A DNA stretch of 64,000 nucleotides from Acidimicrobiaceae bacterium (GCA_025463285.1 JAOBWI010000017.1:105772-169771); one strand, 5' to 3'; numbered from the stretch's first letter, positions 1 through 9,308 are shown. The notes: generated by a model from the letters alone, not told the origin. A program made the numbers and translations.

Positions 1-112
1 TCGTTACGATCAACTCGTGAACACGGTCGAAGAGCGGCCGGTGCTTGATGGCAATCCGGTCGATGTACGCCTGGACGTCGCGATGAACCTTCGGGCCAGC
101 GTGTGCGGGCAT
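1..112 (-). CDS. DUF1801 (YdhG-like) protein, 3' part cut by window edge
   Basis: Minus strand reads MPAHAGPKVHRDVQAYIDRIAIKHRPLFDRVHELIV from an ATG at 112, preceded by GGGGAGGGGAGCC; third gene after ArsR and AHSA1 genes. Confidence 0.7.
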   Translation of the reverse strand, partial: MPAHAGPKVHRDVQAYIDRIAIKHRPLFDRVHELIVT

Positions 113-126
113 GGCTCCCCTCCCCA

Positions 127-624
127 TCACTGGTCTCGGAGAAGCACGTCGAGCTTCACGTACCCTTCGCGGACGCCCGTGTCCATCCCGCTGGCCAGGA
201 TCAGATTCCGAATCTCCACCGACTCCACCACCGACAGCGTGGTGAGGCGGGTTCCGCCGTCAGGCAGGGCGGTGAAGGTCGTCGTGTCGAGGCTGACCCC
301 GTCGGGAGCGCCGTCGTAGGTGAAGGTCTGCACCAGCCGCTTATCGGGCCGAATCTCGTGGAACGACCCGTAGAAGCCGGCGATGCGCTCGCCTTCGCGC
401 CAGGCGGCGTAGCGCCAGCTCCCGCCGGTCCGGGCGTCCCAATGCTCGATGCGCGCTTCGATGCTCTGCGGCCCGTTCCAGCGGCTGAACAGCTCCGGCT
501 CGACGAAAGCCCGGAACACCTGACTCGGTGTCGAGGCGAAGGTGCGCTCGATGGTGATGATGGGCAGATCGGCCGGGGCCTTAATGGTGGTCTCGGGCGT
601 CGCGGTGTCGTTGGTGGTGCTCAT
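127..624 (-). CDS. SRPBCC/AHSA1 family protein
   Basis: IERTFASTPSQVFRAFVEPELFSRWNGP and C-terminal GMDTGVREGYVKLDVLL typical of AHSA1 proteins; overlaps the upstream ArsR gene by 4 nt. Confidence 0.9.
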   Translation of the reverse strand: MSTTNDTATPETTIKAPADLPIITIERTFASTPSQVFRAFVEPELFSRWNGPQSIEARIEHWDARTGGSWRYAAWREGERIAGFYGSFHEIRPDKRLVQTFTYDGAPDGVSLDTTTFTALPDGGTRLTTLSVVESVEIRNLILASGMDTGVREGYVKLDVLLRDQ

Positions 625-998
625 GTCGGGTCTTCCTCCTGTGGGTTCTGCTTCTTCTTCGATGCTGTGGGACGCGGGGCGTCGAGTTCAGAGAGGACGT
701 CGTCGAGCCGGGAGAACCGGGCTTCGGCCTCCCGCCGGTACCGCTCGATCCAACCGGTCATCTGGTCCAACACGTCAGCCTCCAGGTGGCAGGGCCGGCG
801 ATAGCTGTCCCCGGTGCGGCTGACCAACCCGGCCTTCTCCAGCACCTTCAGGTGCTTGGAGACCGCCTGCACGGTCATCCCGTACGGCGAGGCGAGTTCC
901 CCGACTGTGGCGTCTACGGTCGCCAGCCGGGCCACAACGCTCCGCCGGGTGGGATCGGCAAGAGCCGCAAACACCCGGGACAGCTCGTCGTGTGCCAC
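621..998 (-). CDS. ArsR-family winged-helix transcriptional regulator
   Basis: LSRVFAALADPTRRSVVARL...GMTVQAVSKHLKVLEKAGLVSR. Confidence 0.93.
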   Translation of the reverse strand: MAHDELSRVFAALADPTRRSVVARLATVDATVGELASPYGMTVQAVSKHLKVLEKAGLVSRTGDSYRRPCHLEADVLDQMTGWIERYRREAEARFSRLDDVLSELDAPRPTASKKKQNPQEEDPT

Positions 999-1007
999 GT
1001 CACCTCC

Positions 1008-1023
1008 TCAACCAATCGGTTGA
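1008..1023. promoter_or_regulatory. Candidate ArsR operator O1
   Basis: Perfect inverted repeat TCAACC-AATC-GGTTGA 10 nt upstream of the arsR start codon. Confidence 0.6.
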
Positions 1024-1052
1024 TATCAGGATAGGACCGGCCAAGCAGAATG

Positions 1053-1068
1053 TCAACCACTTGGTTGT
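1053..1068. promoter_or_regulatory. Candidate ArsR operator O2
   Basis: TCAACC-ACTT-GGTTGT, same core CAACC-N4-GGTTG as O1, centre 45 bp further upstream. Confidence 0.55.
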
Positions 1069-1223
1069 CAATAATAGAATCGAGCGTCATCATCTTCTCG
1101 ATCCTGTCGGTCGCCTGCCGGTCTGCTCCCCCGCCGCATTTTGGGAACTCCTGACCGAGCAGCGCTGAGACTCGATCAATGTCGCATGGGCGAAAGGCGT
1201 TCGCCAGCCGATGTCAGGTTGAA

Positions 1224-1259
1224 GCAGAAGAGCCGGTGCTTTCGCACCGGCTCTTCTGC
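1224..1259 (-). terminator. Terminator hairpin of tRNA-fMet
   Basis: Perfect 16-bp stem GCAGAAGAGCCGGTGC/GCACCGGCTCTTCTGC with GAAA loop on the minus strand, directly downstream of the tRNA; only a weak U tract. Confidence 0.75.
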
Positions 1260-1270
1260 ACTGCTTTTCG

Positions 1271-1344
<74 letters not shown>

Positions 1345-1418
1345 TTGCATGATACACACTAGTGGAGTTTCCTGGGTCTCTCAACGGCGACCGCGCACTA
1401 CTTCAGTGGCATGCCTCC

Positions 1419-2831
1419 CTAGATCAGCCTGTAACGAATCGAATCGCGCTCGCCGTGGGCGAAGACGATCGTGAAGCGGTAGCGACCCGGGTGACTTCCG
1501 CGGGCCACCACGACTCGAATTGTCAAGACGTGCCCGTTGTCGTGGGTCACGACGGCACTGGTACCAAACTGATTGCTCACGATGAGCGGACGACCATAGA
1601 AACCCGAACCAATAATTCGTGCGGTCATCGTGCGTCCCGGTCGCACAAACGTCGTGATGCGTGACACGGTCGGTGCGGGCGCCCTCACGATGATCGTGGT
1701 CGCGAGCGACGAGGCTGCGGCGAACGTGCCGTCGGACGCCTTGTAAGCCGTCACCACGCAGGTTCCGGCGCGCGAACTGGTCAGTACGTCACCGCTGACC
1801 ACGCAGAGCGCTGTGCCCGGTGAGGTCACGACGTAACTGATCGCTCCGGCACCCGATCCTCCGGACGTTGCCAGGATAAGAGCGTGTCGGAAGCTCATTG
1901 AGGTGCTGGTGATCGTGATCGAGCCTTGGGACTTCGGATTTCCAGAGCCGATCGTGATGAACTGCTTGATCTCCGAGGCCGCGGCGAAGGCGCCGTTGCC
2001 GACATCGTTGAACTCCACGATGCAGACTCCGTTTCCGGTGAAGGTCACTTTGCCGTTGCTCAGCGAGCAGCCCGTGGACCCACTGTTAAGGGAGATCGCT
2101 ACCTTGTCGCCCGAGGTGGCCGACGCCGTCGGCGAGTACGTCGCGTTGATGGGTCCGGCCGCCGGGGGCGTGCTCGGAAAGATCGTGTTGGCCGAGTAGA
2201 CCTTGACCGATCGCTGGACTTCGCCGGCCGCGGCGAAGGCGCCGTTGCCCGGATCGTTGAAGTTGACCCGACAGGTCCCCGACCCGGTGAAGTCCACCCA
2301 ACCCGAGTTCAACGCACATCCGCTGGAGTCACTGGCCAACGTCATAACGACCTTGTCGCCTGAGGTAGCTGAGGATCCGGGTGCGTACGATCCACCCTTG
2401 CTGCCCGTGGAGGGGAAGGCGCTCGTCGAGATGATGTTCGACGAGTACACCTTGATGATCTGGGTTACTTGACTGGCCGCAGCGAAGTTGCTATTGCCCG
2501 GGTCGTTGAAGTCCACCACGCACGTGCCGCTGCCGGTGAAGGTGGCTTTGCCGCTGCTCAGCGAACAGCCCGAGGAACTCGAACTCAGAGTGATCGCCAC
2601 CTTGTCGCCCGAACTCGCGGTGGCGCTGGGTGTATAGGAGCCCCGGGTGCTGCCCGCCGCGGGGGCTGCACTGGCGCTGATGGTGTTGCTTTGACTGCCC
2701 ACGGCGAAGGCCGGAGAGGCCGTCAGTCCGATGGCGCCGATAACGAGTGTGAGAACCGCTCCCGCTGCCGTCCATCGAACTGGGGCGACTACGGACGCTC
2801 GCCGTTTCTGAAGGTTGGTAATTTTTCTCAT
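1419..2831 (-). CDS. Secreted repeat protein: signal peptide, three tandem 83-aa modules, C-terminal shared module
   Basis: N-terminal signal peptide ending ASPAFA; three repeats of NTI..PAAGS...SGDKVAITL...GCSLSSGKATFTGSGTCVVDFNDPGN..FAAAS. Confidence 0.85.
   Translation of the reverse strand: MRKITNLQKRRASVVAPVRWTAAGAVLTLVIGAIGLTASPAFAVGSQSNTISASAAPAAGSTRGSYTPSATASSGDKVAITLSSSSSGCSLSSGKATFTGSGTCVVDFNDPGNSNFAAASQVTQIIKVYSSNIISTSAFPSTGSKGGSYAPGSSATSGDKVVMTLASDSSGCALNSGWVDFTGSGTCRVNFNDPGNGAFAAAGEVQRSVKVYSANTIFPSTPPAAGPINATYSPTASATSGDKVAISLNSGSTGCSLSNGKVTFTGNGVCIVEFNDVGNGAFAAASEIKQFITIGSGNPKSQGSITITSTSMSFRHALILATSGGSGAGAISYVVTSPGTALCVVSGDVLTSSRAGTCVVTAYKASDGTFAAASSLATTIIVRAPAPTVSRITTFVRPGRTMTARIIGSGFYGRPLIVSNQFGTSAVVTHDNGHVLTIRVVVARGSHPGRYRFTIVFAHGERDSIRYRLI
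1941..2687 (-). repeat. Three 249-bp tandem coding repeats (83 aa each)
   Basis: gcggcgaaggcgccg-type landmark recurs at 1981, 2230 and 2479 (exactly 249 bp spacing). Confidence 0.8.
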
Positions 2832-3128
2832 GACGCCAGCCTTGACCCTCTCGACAGAATGCGCTCGTCGTGCGAAGAGAACTCAGACGACGCACAGATT
2901 GGCCAGAGCGCAGGGGTTTCAAGGCGTCTCGGCGCGAAAAGAATGAACCGGACTGTTCACGTCGAAATCGTCATAATGCCGTAACCGGACTCACATTATT
3001 TTCCAAGACGCGATTCTTACGAAAGTACGCGCCCGTTGCTTCAAGATTTATTGGGTGCATCCCTTATCCCTCGAAAGCGCGAACGTCGTCGGGGTTTACT
3101 CGGAGTCGCGGAAGTACCGTGCGAGGGC

Positions 3129-4721
3129 TTAGTGGGGTACGGGTCGTCGCGTCGGCGACGTCTCCTGAGCCGGCATGGCGTTCTCGCTCGGCGCAGGATA
3201 CGGAAACCCGAGGTCTTCGGTTCCCGCGAGAGCATTAATGACGGCCTGTTCGAAGACGACCGTGTCGCCGAGTGAGGTCGCCGGCAATGGGGGAACCTTG
3301 ATCGTCGGTGTCTTCTTCAACGCCAACGCCGACGTGAGATCACCCGTGGCACCGCGGCGCCAAGCGGAAAGATTCGGAACGTTAACCCCGAAACGCGTCT
3401 CCAGGAATCGCAGCACGGACGTGTGGTCAAAGGTCTCGGAACAGACGTAGCCGCCCGCACTGAAGGGTGAGATGATAAGACAGGGCGTGCGAAAACCGAG
3501 TCCGATCGGCCCGGCGATACCCGATGCGGCTGCTGGCAACGGGCTCGCGGTGATCCACTCCGCCGCTGTGCCCGACGGCGAGACGGGCGGTGGCACGTGA
3601 TCAAAGAAGCCGCCGTTTTCGTCGTAGTTGACAATAAAAACGGTCGAGGCCCAGATGTCGGGATTGGACACCAGAATATTCAGAATCTGCTGAACCAGAT
3701 ACTCACCGTATTCGGGCGGTGCCGCGGGATGTTCGCACTCGGCCAGAGGTGGCATGATCCACGACACCGCGGGCAGCGTCCCGGCTGCTACGTCGGCGAC
3801 GAACGACGCGGGATAACTCGGCACCGTCGCCTGGTTGGCAATGGCGGTCTCACTCGACGACGTCGGATTCCAAAACTGCTTGAAGTAGGGAAAGGGGCTC
3901 AACTCCAACAAGGCGGTCGGGTCGTTGTACACCTTCCAACTCACGCCGGCTTCGCTCAACGCCTCGGGCATGGTGGGCCACGTCCATGTTCCGTAGTGCT
4001 GGGCGCGGTTGCTGTACGTCTCCAGTACCGGACCACCGGCCACCCCCGCGGGGTCGATGCTGGCGGAGATCGACATCACGCGGTTGGGATCCGTGGGACC
4101 CAACACGGAACAGAAGTAGTGATCACAGATGGTGAAGGCGTCGGCCAAGGCGTAGTAAAACGCCAGATCGGATCGATCGAAATAACCCATCGTGACAAAC
4201 CCGTTGCTCGTTCCGTCGGCCGCCAGATGAGCAGTCACGAACTCGTTCATAGCGCCCGCGTTCCAACTCTGGTGCTGCGGTCCCCACGAGTGAGAGATGT
4301 CGTTCGTGGTCTCTCCGTTCTCGGTGGGCGGATCACTGTTCAAGTGAAATGGTTGGAGGTAGCCCGTCGCGTCGACGCCGATCCCGGGCGCGTACCCAAA
4401 CTGGTCGAAGACGGGATACGACTTTCCTCCTACCCGTTGACGTATTACGGCGGGATCGGAGAAGCCCCGGACGCCCGAAATCGTGCCGAAGTAGTGATCG
4501 AAGGAACGATTTTCTTGCATCAAGATCACGACGTGCTCCACGTCGCTCAGCGAGGCAGTACTGGACACGGCGCTCGCGACAGCTCGATCAATGAGGTCGA
4601 GTGACGAGGAACCCAGCAGAACGCCGCCCGCGGTGGCGATTCCTCCGCCCAACAATCGCCGTCGCGTAATCGATTTCTCGCCGGGGCGTTCTCCCTTTGT
4701 GCTGCGATCCGAGTTGGTCAT
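3129..4721 (-). CDS. Tat-exported phosphoesterase/phospholipase C family protein
   Basis: Tat motif TRRRLLGGG and catalytic HVVILMQENRSFDHYFGT; ORF is open to 4820 but the ATG at 4721 (MTNSDRS) has a GAAGAAGG ribosome-binding site. Confidence 0.85.
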   Translation of the reverse strand: MTNSDRSTKGERPGEKSITRRRLLGGGIATAGGVLLGSSSLDLIDRAVASAVSSTASLSDVEHVVILMQENRSFDHYFGTISGVRGFSDPAVIRQRVGGKSYPVFDQFGYAPGIGVDATGYLQPFHLNSDPPTENGETTNDISHSWGPQHQSWNAGAMNEFVTAHLAADGTSNGFVTMGYFDRSDLAFYYALADAFTICDHYFCSVLGPTDPNRVMSISASIDPAGVAGGPVLETYSNRAQHYGTWTWPTMPEALSEAGVSWKVYNDPTALLELSPFPYFKQFWNPTSSSETAIANQATVPSYPASFVADVAAGTLPAVSWIMPPLAECEHPAAPPEYGEYLVQQILNILVSNPDIWASTVFIVNYDENGGFFDHVPPPVSPSGTAAEWITASPLPAAASGIAGPIGLGFRTPCLIISPFSAGGYVCSETFDHTSVLRFLETRFGVNVPNLSAWRRGATGDLTSALALKKTPTIKVPPLPATSLGDTVVFEQAVINALAGTEDLGFPYPAPSENAMPAQETSPTRRPVPH

Positions 4722-4875
4722 CAGTAACCTTCTTCTTCGCTCTCCTCTCATTCCACCATTTCGAATACAAATTTTCCGTGACGAAGTTACGTCAGTCGAT
4801 CGAACTTTTGCTGACATCACGTGATTTTTGATCGGAGATCAATCCCCGGTGTTGCAAGCCCATGGCTCGCACTGC

Positions 4876-5073
4876 TTAATACGCGCCGCCACCAGAATTA
4901 GGGGTGGTTGTGGTCGTGTGATTGCCCGAACCGCCGCCACTGCCGCTACCGGAACCGGCGCCCGATCCGCCCGAGCCGCAGGCGGTCAATCCAACGCCGG
5001 CCACCACCACGAACGCAACGGGAGCCACGCGTCGTAAAACTTTACTCTTCGCAAATTTCTTCATCGACGCCAT
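4876..5073 (-). CDS. Small Gly/Ser-rich lipoprotein
   Basis: MASMKKFAKSKVLRRVAPVAFVVVAGVGLTAC lipobox followed by a GSGSGSGG linker. Confidence 0.6.
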   Translation of the reverse strand: MASMKKFAKSKVLRRVAPVAFVVVAGVGLTACGSGGSGAGSGSGSGGGSGNHTTTTTPNSGGGAY

Positions 5074-5158
5074 ATGCCCCGTCCCGTCGTTCACACCATC
5101 GTTCAAACTGAACTGTGTTGGTGAGTACTGCGGGGGCAGCGTTTTTGTTCACCGACTC

Positions 5159-7255
5159 CTAGAGAAGTGAGAGAACGTGGCGCTGAGCAAGCCACTCGTT
5201 CAGCGCCTCGACCGTCATCGGCCGCGCAAAAAAGTAGCCCTGGGCGACGTTGCACCCGGCGACGCTCAACTCGTGCAGCACCGCAGCGTCCTCCACTCCC
5301 TCACCGACCACGCGAAAACCCAGGTTGTGCCCCAGGTCGATAATGGCCCGAACAATGGCCGCGTGGCTCTGGTCGCTTCGCATATCTGAGATGAAGCTTC
5401 GGTCAATCTTCAACTCCGAGACGGGCAGCGACGACAGGTAGCCCAGTGATGTTTGTCCGACGCCGAAGTCGTCGATACTGAGATGCACGCCGGTTCGAGA
5501 CAGTTCCTCGAGTTGCCCGGCCGCACGCAACGGATCGGTCATCAACGCGGTCTCGGTGACTTCCACAATGAGTCGGTCGGGCGTCACCTCGCTGAGAGCC
5601 AGAGCGCTCACCACCCTCGCGGCGAAGCCAGGCTTACTCAGGTTCCTCGCCGAAATGTTGACCGAAATTCGTAAGTCGTTGCCGTGGGAGCGAAAGTGAG
5701 GAGAGTCGACCAGCGCTTGATGTACCACCCAATCGGTGAGTCTGTCGATCAAGTCAGTCTTTTCCGCTAGCGCGATGAATCGATCAGGGTAGATCAATCC
5801 TTCCACTGGGTGCCGCCATCGCACCAGAGCCTCCACCGCGTGTACTTCCCCGGAGGCGAGCGAGATCTGGGGCTGGTAGTGCAACGTGAGTTCGTCGTTG
5901 TCAATGGCCAGGCGCAGATCGGCCATAAGCGCCAGATCGGAGGCGACGAAACGATTCTGCTCGACGCCGTAGCGTGTGACGCCCAGGTGATGCTCCTTGG
6001 CCGTGTACATCGCAATCTCCGCCAACGGCAATAATTCGTCGAGCGTTTCTCCGTCAAGGGGCGAAACGGCGTAACCAATGCTCGACTCGATCGAGAGAGG
6101 AATGCCTCGTATCAGCACCTCCGCCGCGATGGCTTGGCGAAGCTGCTCGAGAGTCGTGTCCAGTTCCGTGCGAGCACTGAGGGCAAAACCAAACTCGTTG
6201 CCACCGAGACGCGCAACGACGTTGGCGTCGGGCAGGTGCGCACGCATGACCGAACTCAGGGATCGTAAGAGAACGTCGCCGTTTCTATGGCCGAGTGTGT
6301 CATTGATCTCCTTAAATCGGTCGAGGTCGACGATGGCGATTGCCGTGTACTCTCCCGCTTTTCGGGCTCGTACCAACTCGGATTCGGCCTGGGACTGAAA
6401 GAGCGTTCGGTTAGGAAGCTCGGTCAAGAGATCGTGTTCACCGACGTGTCGTGTCAGTTTGACTTGTTGGCGCAGGCGCCGCCCCACCACGAGCGAGATG
6501 GCCACGAGTAGAACGTATAACAGGCCCAAAGCGAGGGCGAGGTCGTGATACAGCCGCGAAAGCCCTGCGTTGACGTCGTTACGAATAGGGGCGTAGGGCA
6601 AATACAACTCCAGCACGCCCACTCGTCGTCCCGAGAGGCTCGCCACTAGTGGCAGGTAGACCTCGACCGCGGCCGGTCCGCGCGGTCCCGTGGCGTTATC
6701 AGCGTTCAACGTGGTCAAGCGCGCAACGATGGTGCCGGAAGCGACTTTTGCGACCTCTTCTTGATCGTCGCGGCTCAACTCGTCGTGATCGCGCCTCCCC
6801 TTACTGGAGAAAACGATGGCTCCTTGAAGATCTCTCAAGCGAAGTAGCAAAACGTGTCGACTTTTGATGGTGGTGGCGACCAATAGGTTCATCTCGCTTG
6901 TCTCGCTGGGTGTAAGTCCTTGGCTCAGGAGTTGACCATTCATGGCCGGTCCGACCGCCGTCTCCGCCATCAACAGCGCCTCTGACTGGCCTTCGGCGAG
7001 TCCCCGTCGATTCGCGTCGCTGCGAAAACTGAGACTCAGGACGAGCCCAATGACGACAACCGCAGCCAACATCACGAGGGCGAACGCCGTAAAAAGACCG
7101 ACCTGGCTCTCGTTCAGACGTCGGCGCAGTCCGCTCGAGGTCGTCAGCGGCGTCGACGACACGTGAGCAGCAATGGTCGTGTTTCGTTCTGCCACCGTTC
7201 TCCCCACGTCCTGTCTACCCACCCGGGTTCCACCAGGTTCACCGAGCCACGACAC
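5159..7255 (-). CDS. Membrane GGDEF-EAL protein
   Basis: DALTE-type GGDEF domain with VARLGGNEFGFAL signature; EAL domain with EALVRW, DDFGVGQTSL, LKIDRSF, GEGVED; true start may be GTG near 7195. Confidence 0.9.
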   Translation of the reverse strand: MSWLGEPGGTRVGRQDVGRTVAERNTTIAAHVSSTPLTTSSGLRRRLNESQVGLFTAFALVMLAAVVVIGLVLSLSFRSDANRRGLAEGQSEALLMAETAVGPAMNGQLLSQGLTPSETSEMNLLVATTIKSRHVLLLRLRDLQGAIVFSSKGRRDHDELSRDDQEEVAKVASGTIVARLTTLNADNATGPRGPAAVEVYLPLVASLSGRRVGVLELYLPYAPIRNDVNAGLSRLYHDLALALGLLYVLLVAISLVVGRRLRQQVKLTRHVGEHDLLTELPNRTLFQSQAESELVRARKAGEYTAIAIVDLDRFKEINDTLGHRNGDVLLRSLSSVMRAHLPDANVVARLGGNEFGFALSARTELDTTLEQLRQAIAAEVLIRGIPLSIESSIGYAVSPLDGETLDELLPLAEIAMYTAKEHHLGVTRYGVEQNRFVASDLALMADLRLAIDNDELTLHYQPQISLASGEVHAVEALVRWRHPVEGLIYPDRFIALAEKTDLIDRLTDWVVHQALVDSPHFRSHGNDLRISVNISARNLSKPGFAARVVSALALSEVTPDRLIVEVTETALMTDPLRAAGQLEELSRTGVHLSIDDFGVGQTSLGYLSSLPVSELKIDRSFISDMRSDQSHAAIVRAIIDLGHNLGFRVVGEGVEDAAVLHELSVAGCNVAQGYFFARPMTVEALNEWLAQRHVLSLL

Positions 7256-7331
7256 GGAGCGCGCAACTCAGTGACAATTCCGCGTCAACTACGAACTTTG
7301 TCCACGGATCTGCGAAAACCAAGGCCGGCTG

Positions 7332-7632
7332 TTAACCCCTATCGTTGCCTGAAACGAAGCGACGCCCTCTGACCGCGAGCAAAGACGAGAGTGAGGCGGT
7401 GTTCCACTTGGCCGAGTTCGTCGTCACCTTGACCCGAATAGTCAGCACGTGCCCGCTGTCGCGAGTGACGTTCCCCCGGGTTCCAAGCGCAATGCTGACG
7501 ATCCGCGGGCTCCCGCAGAAGCCCGAACCCATGATGCGCGTCGTCGTGGTGCGTCCCGTCCGCACCCGCCGCTCCCGCGAGACGCGTGGGGAACGGGCGG
7601 CGCGAGCGAGCGTACGTAGCGTCACCGGCCAA
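7332..7632 (-). pseudogene. Frameshifted relic of the shared secreted C-terminal module
   Basis: One minus frame reads RTGRTTTTRIMGSGFCGSPRIVSIALGT..HVLTIRVKV, a second continues HRLTLVFARGQRASLRFRQR-stop; together they match the C-terminus of the protein at 1419..2831. Confidence 0.7.
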
Positions 7633-7818
7633 TTAACGAAGCCATGGAACGGCCAACCTTCTTGTAGAACCCAACGCGGTGTCGGGTGAGAAGGATGGAG
7701 AGTCTTGACGTCCTGACGGCAAAATTAACGGGAAAACCCAAATTTTTCCGCAATTTCGCGAGCTCTGAGGCGCTCACAACGGCAAATGTTTATGCACCCC
7801 GTTGACGATTCAACTTTG

Positions 7819-7837
7819 TTTGGTTAGCCTAACCTAA
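7819..7837. promoter_or_regulatory. DtxR/IdeR-type iron box
   Basis: TTTGGTTAGCCTAACCTAA, 18/19 identical to the palindrome TTAGGTTAGCCTAACCTAA; 21 nt upstream of the first ORF of the iron ABC operon. Confidence 0.85.
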
Positions 7838-7857
7838 ATGAGAGCGAAAGTCTGTGC

Positions 7858-8274
7858 GTGACCGTTGGTCTTCGCAGTCGTGAGTCTTCGGTGACCACTC
7901 GCCATCAGGCCAGTCAGCGCCGCTGGACTATGGTTTTCATTGTTCTCATTTTCGCCATTCCGGTCATGATCGGTTCGTGGATTGTCGCCACGTACGCCAA
8001 ACCAGCGTCGGTGTTTGTCGCGTCCTGCCGGGCGGTCTCGGCCACGCGGGCGAACGGTTTCGATCCCGACGTTGACCGGCTCGGCTACGCCGAGGCTCAG
8101 GCGCGTCCTTTGCAAGAGATCGCGACCCCTCACGCGGGCCTAAACGCGACGATCCTGCAACTTAGTTCGGCGTACCAGCCTTTTTACAATGACAAGAGCG
8201 CGGCGCCGTCATCAGAACTCGTGAGTATGGCTGATAAAAACGACGACCGCTCCTGTCCCAGAGGAGCCTCGTGA
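7858..8274 (+). CDS. Hypothetical membrane-anchored protein, first gene of iron-box operon
   Basis: GTG start after the iron box; one TM segment (TMVFIVLIFAIPVMIGSWIVATYA); overlaps the solute-binding protein start. Confidence 0.65.
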   Translation: MTVGLRSRESSVTTRHQASQRRWTMVFIVLIFAIPVMIGSWIVATYAKPASVFVASCRAVSATRANGFDPDVDRLGYAEAQARPLQEIATPHAGLNATILQLSSAYQPFYNDKSAAPSSELVSMADKNDDRSCPRGAS

Positions 8275-9308
8275 GGACCCGTCGGGGGGTCGTCGCCCTA
8301 TTCGTGGCGTCTCTCGCCTCGCTCTTCCTTGCCGCGTGCGGCGGGGGTTCAACTGGCGCGTCGTCGCAGACGACCCTCACCTTGTACAGCGGCCAACACG
8401 TTCAAACCACCTACGCGCTCGTGGCCAAATTCGAAAAGGCCTATCCCCACATCCGGGTCGCCGTGCGCAGTGGCGACGAAGACTCCCTCGACGCCGAAAT
8501 CGTGCAGGAAGGCGCACGGTCGCCCGCTGACGTGTTCTTCACCGAGAACTCTCCGGCGCTGGAGTACTTGCAACAGAAGGGACTCCTGGCCAGAGTCAAC
8601 GCGTCGACCCTGGCGCTGACTCCGTCGAAGTACAACTCACTCAACGGTGACTGGGTCGGCGTCTCGGCGCGCGTCAGTGTGTTGATCTACAACCCTTCTC
8701 TCATCAAAAAGAGCGCCCTACCCTCGAGTGTGCTCGCCTTGGCTGATCCCAAGTACCGCGGCCAGTTGGCCTTCGCCGCCGGAGAAACTGACTTCCAACC
8801 CATCGTTACTTCCGTGATTCAGGCCTACGGGAAATTAGCCGCCCTCTCGTGGCTGAACGCCATCAAGTCGAACGCCGACAGCCACGTGTACCCCGACAAC
8901 GAGACCGTCACCAACGAAGTGAACCGCGGGGTCGTGGCCTTCGGGGTGATCGATCAGTACTATTGGTACCGCATGCGCGCGGAGATCGGCGCGTCGAAAA
9001 CTCACTCCAAGATTGCGTACTTCGCTCCCAGGAATCCCGGGTACGTGCTGGACGTGTCGGGTGCCGGAATTCTCAAATCTTCCCAGCATCAAGTAGCGGC
9101 GCAACACTTCCTGCACTTCCTCGTGTCCACGGCCGGCCAAAAGATCATCGCTCACTCCATTAGCTACGAGTACCCGATCGCCTCGGGAGTCACGACCGAT
9201 CAACCCGAAACGCCCTTTCACGATCTCGCCCCATACCCCATCACCATCGCTCAACTCGGCACGGGCCAAGCGGCGATCTCGTTACTGCGCGAGGTCCAAC
9301 TGCTGTGA
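8271..9308 (+). CDS. Iron(III) ABC transporter substrate-binding lipoprotein (FbpA-like)
   Basis: Lipobox FLAACGGG, TLTLYSGQHVQTTYALVAKFEK, DQYYWYR motif. Confidence 0.9.
   Translation: MRTRRGVVALFVASLASLFLAACGGGSTGASSQTTLTLYSGQHVQTTYALVAKFEKAYPHIRVAVRSGDEDSLDAEIVQEGARSPADVFFTENSPALEYLQQKGLLARVNASTLALTPSKYNSLNGDWVGVSARVSVLIYNPSLIKKSALPSSVLALADPKYRGQLAFAAGETDFQPIVTSVIQAYGKLAALSWLNAIKSNADSHVYPDNETVTNEVNRGVVAFGVIDQYYWYRMRAEIGASKTHSKIAYFAPRNPGYVLDVSGAGILKSSQHQVAAQHFLHFLVSTAGQKIIAHSISYEYPIASGVTTDQPETPFHDLAPYPITIAQLGTGQAAISLLREVQLL

Noticed and set aside
103-804. Long plus-strand ORF (233 aa)
   Set aside because: Antisense to the well-supported AHSA1 and ArsR genes; Pro/Arg/Gly-rich shadow ORF typical of high GC
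7345-7689. Plus-strand ORF of 114 aa
   Set aside because: Antisense to the secreted-module relic, which has clear homology on the minus strand
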